From a virus, in IMG/VR virus record IMGVR_UViG_3300047089_000152, positions 40,151 to 104,150 of that record: DNA of 64,000 nucleotides; one strand, given 5' to 3'. Under the pieces are notes generated by a model. It worked only from the letters and a program-made list of their open reading frames with translations, was not told the origin of the DNA and did not search any database. Below, piece by piece: positions 46,536-54,611 of this stretch (the first letter of the stretch is position 1; each line of letters begins with the position of its first letter). The position numbers and the translations under genes are program-made.

Positions 46536-48164
46536 TTCCCGTTGTGTCCGTTTGAGCTGGCCTTCGGCGGAATCCACGGCCCGACGAACTCGGGGCCAAG
46601 CGCATCATCACGTTCCGCCTGGCGGACCGCTGCGACAATCTTCGCGAACACTTCCGGGTGGACACTGGAACCATCGCCGCGCACGGACGTGATCTCCTTG
46701 ACGATCTCCTGGAGAACATTCGGCGGGACGAACCCGCCCGCACCCGCAGCACCAGCCGCACCCGCCACGGCAGGCCCGTTCGCGCCCAGAGCACCAGGCA
46801 CGTTTATCCCAGGCGGGGCGTTCCCCGCACCAGGCCCCGACGGCTGACCCGTACCCGGCGGCAACCCCACCGGCTCCTGACCAGCCTGGAGTTCTTGCAG
46901 ATACTCGACCAGCAGCCGCTGTTCCAGGGTGACCTGCGGGAGGAACGAATTCGGGATCGCCCGCGTCGACCGGGCCATCGCGACAATCGCGTCCAGCGGG
47001 ATCGTGTCCTTACCCATCTGCTGCGGCAACGGCTCCAGGTCCTCCGTGTCACGCATCTCATCAATCGACTTGAACCCGATGTCCCGCCACGTCTTGTAAA
47101 TGTTCGCCCGTTCAGCCAGGTCAGCTTTCAGCAGCGCGTCAGTAGCGAACCGGGCGTAACGGTTCGCCGGTAGCAGCTTGAAGAACGCGGTCTCCAGCCG
47201 GACCAGCCACGGGCGCAGCGCCTCGATGATCTGCAACGCACCCTGCTGCACCGTGGAATACGTCAGCGAGTCGCCACGCTTACCACCCACCCGGTCAGGA
47301 GGCAATCCATAAACAGCGGCGAGCTGCGTCGCGTTCATCTGCATCGCCTCAATAAACTGCGCCTCCGACGGCGGAACAGTCACCGGGTGATAATCCCAGT
47401 CACGACCGTATACCAAGGGGGTCCTGTTGCGAATCGACTGGTTCAGTGCGCTGCGGATCTCCGCAGCCTGCGACGGGTCGATCTCGATCTCGTTGTTCTT
47501 GAACGTACCCGGAGGGAACCCGCCGGCCTTGAACCAGTCCGTCCCGAACCGGGTAGCCTCCAGGCCATTCAGGATCGTCAACGCGAACGCGCGCAGCGGA
47601 GAGATACCCTCCGTGCGGCCAGCAAGACTGAATGCCTTGATGTGGAAATATTCGTCGCGCTGCATCAACCGCCCGTAAAAATACACGCGGGACCGAAGCG
47701 GATTGTACGGCTGCGACTCGTCGTCAATGACCGTGATCATCTCCGGGGGCATCCACTGGATCTGCGTCGGATACCCGTACCCGTCACGCCCCAGAATGTA
47801 TCCCCACGCGTTACCGTGCAGCAAAAGCGCGGTCAAGCATTCATAAAGCCAATCCATAAGATTTGTTGACGGGGACGGGTCGTCGAATATCGACGGGCCA
47901 TCCCACTTCTTCTGCCCCGCACCCGGCGTTTTAATGTAAACTTTCAGCGGCAACGACGCGATGTACTCAGCGATCATCCGCACGCACGCGTACAGCGGTG
48001 TCAGTCTTAGCGCCTCGTCGGCCCCGTAAAACGAACGGGACGGATGCGCAGGGCCACCAGCACTGAAGGGAAAGTAAATACGGCGAGTCCCACGGCCTCC
48101 AGGGCACGCCAGAAATAACACGACTCTCAGTTTTACTCGCCAGTACCCGCTCGACCAGACCCAC
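46529..48164 (-). CDS. Portal protein, apparently frameshifted near its N terminus
   Basis: The body (about 515 residues) is a clear HK97-type portal: 'LTPLYACVRMIAEYIASLPL', 'HGNAWGYILGRDGYGYPTQ', 'MNATQLAAVYGLPPDRVGG', with a Gly/Pro-rich C-terminal extension. Upstream of 'FPFSAGGPAHPSRSFYGADE' this frame turns into Trp-rich nonsense with no good start. In another frame a GTG at 48164 with AAGGGGGG before it reads MGLVERVLASKTESR, then 'GVPWRPWDSPY', a typical portal N terminus. Joining them needs a +1 shift at 48068-48080 (TATTTACTTTCCC). Either programmed shifting or an indel. Confidence 0.88.
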
Positions 48165-48221
48165 CAGATCACCCCCCTTCTTTATCTTGCGTTCCCTGCT
48201 AGATACCCTTATTATTGATTC

Positions 48222-48917
48222 ATGTCACGAACAGCGATAGACCTCACTGGGCAACGCTTCGGGCGTCTGACCGTACTGATACGCGACCGCACACGCCGAG
48301 GAGCTACATACTGGCGCTGCCTCTGTGATTGCGGCAACGAAAAGACCGTCGCTAGTGCTTCGCTACGCCGTAGCGCCACGACAAGCTGCGGCTGCGCCCA
48401 CCGCGAGATGCTGATAGCGCGCAACACCGGGCGCTGGCCCGAGCCGTTCTCAGTCCCTGGATCGCCATCCGCGCCGAAACCAGGATCAGGGCCGAAACCA
48501 AGCGTGCTGCATAAACCGACGTACCACTCCTGGTACGGCGCGGTCCGTCGATGCACCAGACATGACGACCCTGGATGGCCACGATACGGAGGTCGCGGTA
48601 TCACGGTCTGCGAACGCTGGCTCGATTACAAAAACTTCCTGGCCGATATGGGCGAGAGGCCCCCCGACAGGACACTCGACCGGATCAACAACGACGGGGA
48701 CTACGAGCCAGGCAACTGCCGCTGGGCCACGATCCAGCAGCAGTCCCGCAACACAAGCACCTTCAAGCTGACCCCTGCCAAGATCAGAGAGATACTGGAC
48801 CTTAGCAAGGCAGGTCTGGGTCCGGGGCAGATCGCCATACAGACGGACATCAGCTACAGGAATACGCGACTCGTCATCTCGATCGCGGAGGTTGTACGGG
48901 CGGCCTTGGTCGCGTAG
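48222..48917 (+). CDS. HNH-type homing endonuclease-like protein
   Basis: 231 residues on the strand opposite to the head operon. N-terminal zinc part with 'CLCDCGNEKT' and 'TSCGCAHRE'; centre 'TYHSWYGAVRRCTRHDDPGW', 'YGGRGITVCERW' and 'DRINNDGDYEPGNCRWAT' is the HNH-like core of intronless homing enzymes; C-terminal 'LTPAKIREILDLSKAGLGPGQIA' is a helix-turn-helix. TATTAT at 48210 lies 6 bases before the ATG, so it is predicted leaderless. It cuts DNA at or near its own insertion site and moves as a selfish gene. Confidence 0.82.
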   Translation: MSRTAIDLTGQRFGRLTVLIRDRTRRGATYWRCLCDCGNEKTVASASLRRSATTSCGCAHREMLIARNTGRWPEPFSVPGSPSAPKPGSGPKPSVLHKPTYHSWYGAVRRCTRHDDPGWPRYGGRGITVCERWLDYKNFLADMGERPPDRTLDRINNDGDYEPGNCRWATIQQQSRNTSTFKLTPAKIREILDLSKAGLGPGQIAIQTDISYRNTRLVISIAEVVRAALVA

Positions 48918-48926
48918 TATGTCCGT

Positions 48927-48961
48927 GCCGGGTTACCTCACGGAAGTCACGGTAGCCCGGC
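48927..48961 (+). terminator. Terminator of the HNH gene
   Basis: GCCGGGTTACC pairs with GGTAGCCCGGC (one G-T) around 13 bases, 10 bases after the HNH stop. The following 48962-49058 holds two AAGCTTT(T)AA copies and no frame. Confidence 0.7.
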
Positions 48962-49058
48962 TCAGGCCCCCGCCTGTATGGGTACACGCGTATCCCGAAG
49001 CTTTTAAACGGAGGGAACGGGCGTGGTCCGCCGTCACACGCGGAGGGGGCACAAAGCT

Positions 49059-49118
49059 TTAACGCGGGTCCCAGTGCTCGTAGTATCCGCGTGACTGGTC
49101 GGCTAGCGTGCAGGTCAT
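49059..49118 (-). CDS. Possible 19-residue peptide
   Basis: MTCTLADQSRGYYEHWDPR, ATG 2 bases after the stop of the 49121 gene. The only support is position. Confidence 0.25.
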   Translation of the reverse strand: MTCTLADQSRGYYEHWDPR

Positions 49119-49120
49119 GG

Positions 49121-49360
49121 TCAGCCCCGTTCTGGTTGCGGTGCGGGTGTGACGGTCACGTGCGCGCCGACACGGTAGCCGTACCGGACGGCGAGGCAGC
49201 AGAACACTACGCTGCGCCACAGCGAACCCGTCAGCCAGCCGATCGCGAAGAAAAACGCCGTGACCAGCGTGATGATCATCACGCCCGCGCGGACCTGGCT
49301 GGCGTGTTCAGCTATCTGCTCGACGGGTACGGCTGATAGTGGCCGGGTCGCGGTTGCCAT
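49121..49360 (-). CDS. Small membrane protein
   Basis: 79 residues. A helical head (VEQIAEHASQVRAG) precedes one long or two short hydrophobic segments (VMIITLVTAFFFAIGWLTG, SVVFCCLAV). Size and layout are compatible with a holin, and the gene follows a secreted-type protease-like gene, but the lysis genes are 39 kb away. Other role possible. Confidence 0.65.
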   Translation of the reverse strand: MATATRPLSAVPVEQIAEHASQVRAGVMIITLVTAFFFAIGWLTGSLWRSVVFCCLAVRYGYRVGAHVTVTPAPQPERG

Positions 49361-49367
49361 GTTCCTC

Positions 49368-50267
49368 CTACAATCCCTTGTCGGTCATCCACGTCTGCGC
49401 GGCCTTGGCTACCTTCGCGTTTCCGCCGATGTGGTGGAGCTGCACCCACGGGTGGAGCAGCGTGGCGAACGCGACGTCGTCGGTGTTGTGACCCGGGACA
49501 GGCACCGGGGGTACCGGGACAGGGACGGGTGCGGGGGCGGTCAACGGCAGGGACACGGTCGCGTCACCCTGTTCGGCTAGCAGCCGTTCCAGTGTCGCGT
49601 AGGAGTAGCAGAATGAGCCGTCGACACCGAACCCTGTGCCCCACGAATTGTCCAGGAACAGGATCTTCTTGTCGACGTCCTTGCCGCGGCACAGATATTC
49701 GTGGCCACCCCGGATCTGCGCGCCAGGGCTGACGGCTACGAGGCCGCTGCTATCGGGTCGGTCCATCGAGTCATACCAATTCGACCCGATGCCTACCGGG
49801 CCTGCTTCCAGCGCGTCGAGGACGTCTGCGAGGGAGAAGCAGTGCAGGTACCCCGAAATCCAGCCCATGTTCTTCGCGACCTGCGCCGCCGACGGCCCCG
49901 ACGAACCATTGTCGTTGGGAGGGTAGGGACCATCCCCGTCGATGGTCTCAGCCCCACTGTAGATCCGCAGCGCCAGCGGCTCATCCAGAGGGATGTGACC
50001 GGCTGGTAGCGCGTCGAACAGGGGTCCCGTGCCGAGCGCACCAACCTGCTCGTTTCCGGTGCAGGACCCGACGTTGCCCTGATCCAGGATGGGGATCTGC
50101 CGGGGCCACAGCTGGGTCGTTAGCCCCGCCGCGGTCCGCTGCCACGGATATGCGCGGTTCCGCTCGTCATGATACAGATTCCGCCCCAAGGGCAGGGGGT
50201 TCTCGGCTGATGCAGCCTGCCAAGGGATGCGGGCACGCTGGGTGGACCATGCGGTCACTACAACCAT
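49368..50267 (-). CDS. Papain-like cysteine protease (C1 fold)
   Basis: 299 residues with AGGAGAC before the ATG. Catalytic residues are in the papain order: C69 in 'LDQGNVGSCTGNEQ', H189 in 'GAQIRGGHEYLCRG', N207 in 'FLDNSWGTGFG'. Supporting blocks 'PSAAQVAKNMGWISGY' and 'GPVGIGSNWYDSM' occur between. A PVPVP linker leads to a C-terminal 40-residue helical module (DDVAFATLLHPWVQLHHIGG). No signal peptide. Target unknown; lying directly after terminase, it may process a virion protein or be packaged. Confidence 0.85.
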   Translation of the reverse strand: MVVVTAWSTQRARIPWQAASAENPLPLGRNLYHDERNRAYPWQRTAAGLTTQLWPRQIPILDQGNVGSCTGNEQVGALGTGPLFDALPAGHIPLDEPLALRIYSGAETIDGDGPYPPNDNGSSGPSAAQVAKNMGWISGYLHCFSLADVLDALEAGPVGIGSNWYDSMDRPDSSGLVAVSPGAQIRGGHEYLCRGKDVDKKILFLDNSWGTGFGVDGSFCYSYATLERLLAEQGDATVSLPLTAPAPVPVPVPPVPVPGHNTDDVAFATLLHPWVQLHHIGGNAKVAKAAQTWMTDKGL

Positions 50268-50279
50268 GAGTCTCCTACG

Positions 50280-50295
50280 TGGTACACTGTAGGTA
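50280..50295 (+). promoter_or_regulatory. Extended -10 promoter of GG element E7
   Basis: TGG TACACT GTAGGTA, identical in core to 8-23 and antisense to the terminase and protease genes. Confidence 0.65.
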
Positions 50296-50375
50296 CAGAA
50301 AGGGGATAGGAGCGGCAGGGCTTGGCCTGGAGAGGATCGGCTGGGATTGGATTGGCAGGCTTTTAGCCGATAGAT
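50295..50375 (+). ncRNA. Candidate short RNA: GG-repeat element E7
   Basis: After the promoter at 50280 about 65 bases of (NNN)GG repeat run to the terminase stop. A 7-bp ATCGGCT/AGCCGAT stem (50336-50342, 50365-50371) encloses the last repeats and is followed by no T run; a TTTT lies inside the loop. RNA ends are less clear than for E4 and E5. Confidence 0.4.
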
Positions 50376-51934
50376 CGCAACGGGTTATAGCCTCGCCTCA
50401 GTCTGTTATATGCCCAGTGGGCGATGGTCGCGGAGGTCAGCGCGGTGATGTTTGACGCGCTGTTCTTCCGCGACCATCCTCGCATCCCGTCGCCGATGTC
50501 CCTGGTCTCCGCGCGGGCCACAGCGGACCGCAGATAGGGTGCCTCGTCGGGTCCCAGCTGCCCGAGCTGTTTATCGCGGATCGCGGTGACCATCAGGGTG
50601 AACGCCTGCGCCTCCTCAGCGGAGGTCACCTTCATCAGCTCGATCCCGCGGTTTTCCGCGTCGTCCATCAACGCGGAGGCGGGTGCTGTCTTCGGGATCG
50701 CGATACCCAGAGGCCGCCACTTCTTCCGCAGCTCCATTAGTTTCGGGACGACCCACGCGGTACCGGGCCGGAAGCAGTCCTGGGGTTGTTCCACGATGAC
50801 GATCCCGTCGGAGGGACGCATCCACGCCACGGAGATACACGCGGCGGTCAGGTCTGGTGTCACGTCGACAGCGAAACATACCGGGGTCGCGGTCCCGCCG
50901 AGGATAGACGTTTCGCATGCGTTCCACTGGTCCTCGGAGACGGCCAGCCATCCTTCTTCGTCGGTGGGCCAGTGTCCCGCGCCGAGACGTTCCACGTTGA
51001 ACGCGTCCTCGGGCATGCTATTCAGTTCCCACGCCACATGCTCAGCGGTGATCCGGTAGCCCAGAGCGGGGTTCGCTTTCGCCCAGGACAGCGGGTCGTC
51101 CCGGTCGTCATGCTCGGGGCAGACGATGAACTCGTTGGACCGGCGTCCGGTCCGCTCGTCGCGGGGGCATAGCTCGTTGTGCGGCCGGATCGACCACTCG
51201 AAGTAGGCGAGCCGTTCATCGTCGCCGCGGATACCGCGCCTGCGCACGGATGCTAGCTGGGTGGAGTCAGGGTAGCCAGCCGAGGCAAGGTACCACAGTT
51301 GCGGGTTCGGGACCGCGGACATGGTAGGCATAGAAGCGCCGACCTGGTCGACTGTCAAAATCATCGCCTCGTCCCAGACCAGGCAGTTACACGTAAACGA
51401 ACGGCCTGAACCACGGGACCGGGCGAGGAACCGGAGCCGGGGCGCGACTGTCTTGCGGATCAGTTTCGCGCGGGACCCGAAGATCAGCGCGGGGGAGGGT
51501 CGTAGCAGGACCGCTTCCTCACCGTGTGAGGTGATCACCGATTTGATCCGGCGGGACAGTTCCTCGGAGTTACTGATCCGGTCTTTCAACCGGAGGAAAT
51601 GCTCGTTGGACGCCTTGAATTCGTGGGCCGTGTGAATGATCAACGGCTCCGATAGCTCGAACAGGCCGAATAGTTCCCGGCCCTCCACGATGGCGTTTTT
51701 CCCGTTCTGCCGGGATAGTACCTCGGCGACTTCTTTCGCCGCCCATGTCCCGTTCGGTCGGGTGCCGAGCGCGTTTTCCAGTGACCAAGCCTGCCACGGG
51801 TCCCACTCGAAACCGACCGATTCGCAGAACTCGACGCACTCCAGCCCCGTCTGGTTCGAGGCGCTGACGGGCAGTGAGGAGATCCTTGGTTCCTGCACCC
51901 CGTACAGTTCGTCGGGTAGCGCGGGCATTGCCAC
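50363..51934 (-). CDS. terL: Terminase large subunit
   Basis: 523 residues. Walker A-like 'LSRQNGKNAIVEGRELFG' with SRQNGKN at 74-80; Walker B 'CNCLVWDEA' near 182-190; then the coupling region 'PQLWYLASAGYPDS'. The C-terminal nuclease starts at 'PVCFAVDVTPDLTAACISVAW' with its first acidic residue, and 'GIAIPKTAPASALMDDAENRGI' continues. It packages DNA into the prohead using ATP. Small subunit gene lies 2 bases upstream. Confidence 0.93.
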   Translation of the reverse strand: MAMPALPDELYGVQEPRISSLPVSASNQTGLECVEFCESVGFEWDPWQAWSLENALGTRPNGTWAAKEVAEVLSRQNGKNAIVEGRELFGLFELSEPLIIHTAHEFKASNEHFLRLKDRISNSEELSRRIKSVITSHGEEAVLLRPSPALIFGSRAKLIRKTVAPRLRFLARSRGSGRSFTCNCLVWDEAMILTVDQVGASMPTMSAVPNPQLWYLASAGYPDSTQLASVRRRGIRGDDERLAYFEWSIRPHNELCPRDERTGRRSNEFIVCPEHDDRDDPLSWAKANPALGYRITAEHVAWELNSMPEDAFNVERLGAGHWPTDEEGWLAVSEDQWNACETSILGGTATPVCFAVDVTPDLTAACISVAWMRPSDGIVIVEQPQDCFRPGTAWVVPKLMELRKKWRPLGIAIPKTAPASALMDDAENRGIELMKVTSAEEAQAFTLMVTAIRDKQLGQLGPDEAPYLRSAVARAETRDIGDGMRGWSRKNSASNITALTSATIAHWAYNRLRRGYNPLRSIG

Positions 51935-51936
51935 GG

Positions 51937-52230
51937 TCAGCCCTGACCGCCGTGTTCGCGGAGTAGCCGTTCCTCGCGCTTCTTGCGCAGCTCGTCGATT
52001 TTGTCTCCCTCAGCGCCGGGTGGTGCCATCTCGCGGAGCTGTACGGAGCAGAGCCGTAGTTCGCGGAGGATGACGGACAGGTCGCGGGGTTCGAGGTGCC
52101 GGGTGTCTGCTTCGGCGGCGAGGGTGAGCATGGCCTGTGCCACGGTGCCGCTGGCTACGGTTTCGGGGAAGGTGCGGAGGTCTCTGCGTACGGCTCGTTC
52201 GATCGCTCCGATTTTGCGTCTGGCTGGCAT
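51937..52230 (-). CDS. Terminase small subunit-like protein
   Basis: 97 residues from the ATG at 52230; upstream frame sequence overlaps a divergent promoter region and is not coding. Helical with 'GAIERAVRRDLRTFPETVASGTVAQAMLTLA' and 'RDLSVILRELRLCSVQLREMAP', the pattern of actinophage small terminase proteins that recognise the packaging site. Start of the late minus-strand operon. Confidence 0.75.
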   Translation of the reverse strand: MPARRKIGAIERAVRRDLRTFPETVASGTVAQAMLTLAAEADTRHLEPRDLSVILRELRLCSVQLREMAPPGAEGDKIDELRKKREERLLREHGGQG

Positions 52231-52250
52231 GCCCCTCCCCCGGTCTCCGG

Positions 52251-52266
52251 TGATACACTGTAGGTA
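52251..52266 (+). promoter_or_regulatory. Extended -10 promoter for right-hand plus-strand genes
   Basis: TGA TACACT GTAGGTA. The same stretch on the minus strand reads TACCTACAGTGTATC, and TACACTGTA is palindromic, so the site could also influence the divergent terminase operon, whose start codon is 20 bases away. Confidence 0.65.
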
Positions 52267-52381
52267 ACGGCGAGTGGTGCACGCCCCTACCAGGTGCACG
52301 AATGTGAGACTCATAGAAGGGCGCTGGCAACCCTGGACCTCGCCAGAAACCAGCACTTATTCGCTGGTAAAGGAGTGTGCG
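52267..52381 (+). promoter_or_regulatory. Structured 5' leader of the HicA-like gene
   Basis: 115-base untranslated leader with three hairpins in a row: GTGCAC/GTGCAC (from about 52278), CTGGC/GCCAG, and ACCAGC/GCTGGT ending just before the AAAGGAG ribosome site. Most promoters of this class in the window give leaderless messages, so a long folded leader is unusual and suggests translational control. Confidence 0.45.
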
Positions 52382-52738
52382 GTGGCTAAGGAACACGAAC
52401 AGTACCTGCGTGAGCTGCGACGACAAGGCTACATCACGGTCCGTAAGACACGCAGCAACCACCTGCGTATCTTCTGCCCGTGCGGGTGCCTCGTCTCGAC
52501 CCACTCCGTGAACGGCGGCACCGACCACCGTGGCCTGCTGAACTTGAAATCAGAGGTCAAACGGCACGAGCTACGGCATCGCGACAGCGACAGCCAGGCA
52601 CAGCAAACCGGTCGGGGGAACCCAGTCGGGGATAGTGAAACCGGACGCCACGACCGAGATGAACCACAACGCGCCGAACACCAGCGCCGCGACGATCAGC
52701 ACCCAGCGAAGCAGATTACGGTCGAAAGCCACTGGTAA
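52382..52738 (+). CDS. HicA-like small RNA-binding-fold protein
   Basis: 118 residues from the GTG at 52382, with AAAGGAG upstream. The first 60 residues (EQYLRELRRQGYITVRKTRSNHLRIFCPCGCLVSTHSV, quoted as blocks 'RRQGYITVRKTRSNHLRI' and 'CPCGCLVS') follow the HicA/dsRBD pattern with the conserved H at the catalytic strand. The C-terminal half is hydrophilic, His/Gln/Arg-rich. HicA proteins are mRNA-cleaving toxins, but phage relatives are often solitary as here; no HicB-type partner is adjacent. Confidence 0.65.
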   Translation: MAKEHEQYLRELRRQGYITVRKTRSNHLRIFCPCGCLVSTHSVNGGTDHRGLLNLKSEVKRHELRHRDSDSQAQQTGRGNPVGDSETGRHDRDEPQRAEHQRRDDQHPAKQITVESHW

Positions 52739-52762
52739 CCACCACCTATAGGAGAGAGCTAC

Positions 52763-53110
52763 ATGAGCGTCAACCTGAGCGGAGCACTCCCGTCCGGCGA
52801 CGGGAACGGGCTGTCAGAGATCGTCTATGACCTGAACGACGCCGGGAAGATTCACGTGTGTATCTGCCTGGTCTCCGGTAAGAAAGCCACCACGGACATC
52901 GAGTCGGGTGACACGGTGACGACGGCGCGTATCCGCCGGATTGAGGTGATACGCGACGAGGAAGACATGCGGCTAGCGGAGAACCTGATGCGGCGGGCGC
53001 TGGACCGTCGGACCGGTCGTGAGGCCCTGCCGTATGACCTGGAAGAGGAAATCCGGGGGGCGTTCCCTGAGAATGTCGAGGATCTGTCGTCTGAAGACCC
53101 GGGTCAGTGA
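52763..53110 (+). CDS. Conserved phage protein, unknown
   Basis: 115 residues, GGAGAGAG ribosome site. 'IVYDLNDAGKIHVCICLVSGKKATTDIESGDTVTTARIRRIEVI' is a beta-rich core (quoted in part: 'GKIHVCICLVSG', 'TARIRRIEVI'), followed by a helical 'AENLMRRALDRRTG' and acidic tail. It ends in SSEDPGQ, the same seven residues with which the next protein begins, from different codons. Confidence 0.65.
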   Translation: MSVNLSGALPSGDGNGLSEIVYDLNDAGKIHVCICLVSGKKATTDIESGDTVTTARIRRIEVIRDEEDMRLAENLMRRALDRRTGREALPYDLEEEIRGAFPENVEDLSSEDPGQ

Positions 53111-53176
53111 CCCTAAGACAGACTCCTCCAATGCCACAATAATCCACGGAAAAAAGAAATGCAAGAGGTGAGGCGC

Positions 53177-53473
53177 GTGAGTTCAGAAGATCCTGGGCAG
53201 ATCTCTCTGCTTGACGCGATGTTCGGGTCGAATACCGTCCTGATCCACAAGTCCGGAGAGTCCGCGCCGGGTGATTACGCCCGGGCGCTGCTCGGCCAGC
53301 AGGTCCGGGTAGTGCTGGGCTACGAAGACAGCGAGGGTGACGTGGACCGCGGTATCCCCGTGATCACCGAGGGGCAGCTGCTCGGGTTCGGGCAGGGCGG
53401 CGATTTCGAGATCCTCGAAGATGACGGTTTTGTGCATTACTGCTGGCCGATGCTGAAGGTCGAGCGGCGCTAG
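53177..53473 (+). CDS. Small phage protein, unknown
   Basis: 98 residues from a GTG at 53177 (ribosome site AGAGGTGAGG); an ATG at 53159 is possible. Starts SSEDPGQISLLDAMFGS; beta-rich core 'QVRVVLGYEDSEGDVD' and 'LLGFGQGGDFEILEDDGFVHY' suggests a small barrel. Not recognised. Confidence 0.65.
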   Translation: MSSEDPGQISLLDAMFGSNTVLIHKSGESAPGDYARALLGQQVRVVLGYEDSEGDVDRGIPVITEGQLLGFGQGGDFEILEDDGFVHYCWPMLKVERR

Positions 53474-53500
53474 ACTGTCGGTAGCCATTGGGGAGGCACC

Positions 53501-54088
53501 GTGAGACAGCCGAAGCATAAGCGGACAGTGGCGCAGGCAGCCGCGGCGCATAAGTTCGCAGCGGCGGGCCGCGCGTCGCAGGCTAGGACACGGGCGGCTG
53601 CGATCGCGAAGACGGGTAAGCCGCCGCCCGTGTCGAAGAAACGGCATCAGGCCGCGTTGAAGTGGGCTGCTGCGGGACGCGCGTCGCAGGCCCGGGCGCG
53701 TGCACATCTCAAACCGCTGCCGAAGAAGCAGCCGACGCTGGGTGAGTTGCCGTGCGCACCGGCCGCTATCGCGGAGCACCTGTTCGCCGCTACCGGTGTG
53801 GCCGTGCCGGACGCGGATATACTGGCGTTGGGTGAGAACATGCCCGGTGGCTGTCTCTGGGAGTACCTGGAGGCAGCCGCCACAGCCGGGCTGGGCGGTG
53901 TGCGGCTGGCCGGTTTCTGGCAGTGTGACGAGGATCTTTTTATCCCTGGCCTGGTCTACGGGGTGGGGATGCTGGGCGGGTATCACGCTGTTCTGTCTCA
54001 CCCGCGCGGGCTGGTTTCGTGGGGGCTGCTACTGCCCCGGCTGGGTGTCCCGCGTGAGGCGTGGCACCTGGAGTGGGCCACCGCATAG
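53501..54088 (+). CDS. Protein with AAAGRASQAR repeats and YHAV domain
   Basis: 195 residues. The first 70 residues are basic and hold a duplicated unit: HKFAAAGRASQARTRAAA and LKWAAAGRASQARARAHL. The rest (DADILALGENMPGGCLWEYL, then FWQCDEDLFIPGLVYGVGML, GGYHAVLSHPRGLVSWG) resembles a papain-like or transglutaminase-like fold seen in phage proteins that keep the YHAV histidine but lack an obvious nucleophile. The N-terminal repeats may bind DNA or RNA. Confidence 0.65.
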   Translation: MRQPKHKRTVAQAAAAHKFAAAGRASQARTRAAAIAKTGKPPPVSKKRHQAALKWAAAGRASQARARAHLKPLPKKQPTLGELPCAPAAIAEHLFAATGVAVPDADILALGENMPGGCLWEYLEAAATAGLGGVRLAGFWQCDEDLFIPGLVYGVGMLGGYHAVLSHPRGLVSWGLLLPRLGVPREAWHLEWATA

Positions 54089-54100
54089 CTGCTACACTCG

Positions 54101-54116
54101 TGGTACGCTAAGCGTA
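54101..54116 (+). promoter_or_regulatory. Extended -10 promoter, leaderless start
   Basis: TGG TACGCT AAGCGTA with the last A being the A of the ATG at 54116. TACGCTAAGCGTA is an almost perfect palindrome. Confidence 0.75.
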
Positions 54117-54361
54117 TGACGAATCCTTCGTTGTTCACTGCGCGGCCAGCGAACCGGCCACCCCCACCCGGCCCCCGGCACGACCCCCTCCACATGGCCG
54201 AAGGGCTGAGATACTGCTGGTGCATATGCCCCCGCTGCTTCATCCGGTACGGAGAAGGTCACGGGGGCATCTGCTGCTGCCGGGAATGCCCCTGCGCCGC
54301 ATCCTACGAGGCCACCAAACCCATGTACGTCCCGCGTAAGACCGGAGAATCCGATGGCTAA
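54116..54361 (+). CDS. Cys-rich leaderless protein
   Basis: 81 residues. Proline-rich head, then CWCICPRCFIRYGEGHGG and CCCRECPC, nine cysteines and a histidine in 30 residues, surely metal-binding. The start is fixed by the promoter, whose +1 falls at the ATG. Overlaps the next gene by 8 bases. Confidence 0.7.
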   Translation: MTNPSLFTARPANRPPPPGPRHDPLHMAEGLRYCWCICPRCFIRYGEGHGGICCCRECPCAASYEATKPMYVPRKTGESDG

Positions 54362-54611
54362 CCCGAACTCAGTGCTGACCCGGGCCCGGTTCATTATCGC
54401 CCAGTGGCTTGACCCGTACCCGGACCGGGGTGAAGCATGGTGCATGGACTGTGAGCTGAACGGCGGCCGGACCCTGATCCTGAACGCCGCCGGGCACGTG
54501 AACCACGTCGAGAAGCACCGCGAAACCAGCGTCGACGGGACCGCCAGCAGCATCGGCATGCGCGTCAACTGGGGTAACGTAACCCCCACCGAAGATGAGG
54601 ACCTTTTGTGA
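54354..54611 (+). CDS. Small C-C-H-H finger protein
   Basis: 85 residues. 'EAWCMDCELNGGRTLILNAAGHVNHVEKHRE' (blocks 'WCMDC' and 'GHVNHVEKH') has the CxxC...HxxH spacing of a classical zinc finger, frequent in Streptomyces phage proteins. Coupled by ATGA-type overlap to the DNA methyltransferase; it may assist DNA recognition. Confidence 0.68.
   Translation: MANPNSVLTRARFIIAQWLDPYPDRGEAWCMDCELNGGRTLILNAAGHVNHVEKHRETSVDGTASSIGMRVNWGNVTPTEDEDLL

Noticed and set aside
48060-48090. Group I intron or intein explaining the portal discontinuity
   Set aside because: The two frames are separated by a single base, with no inserted sequence.
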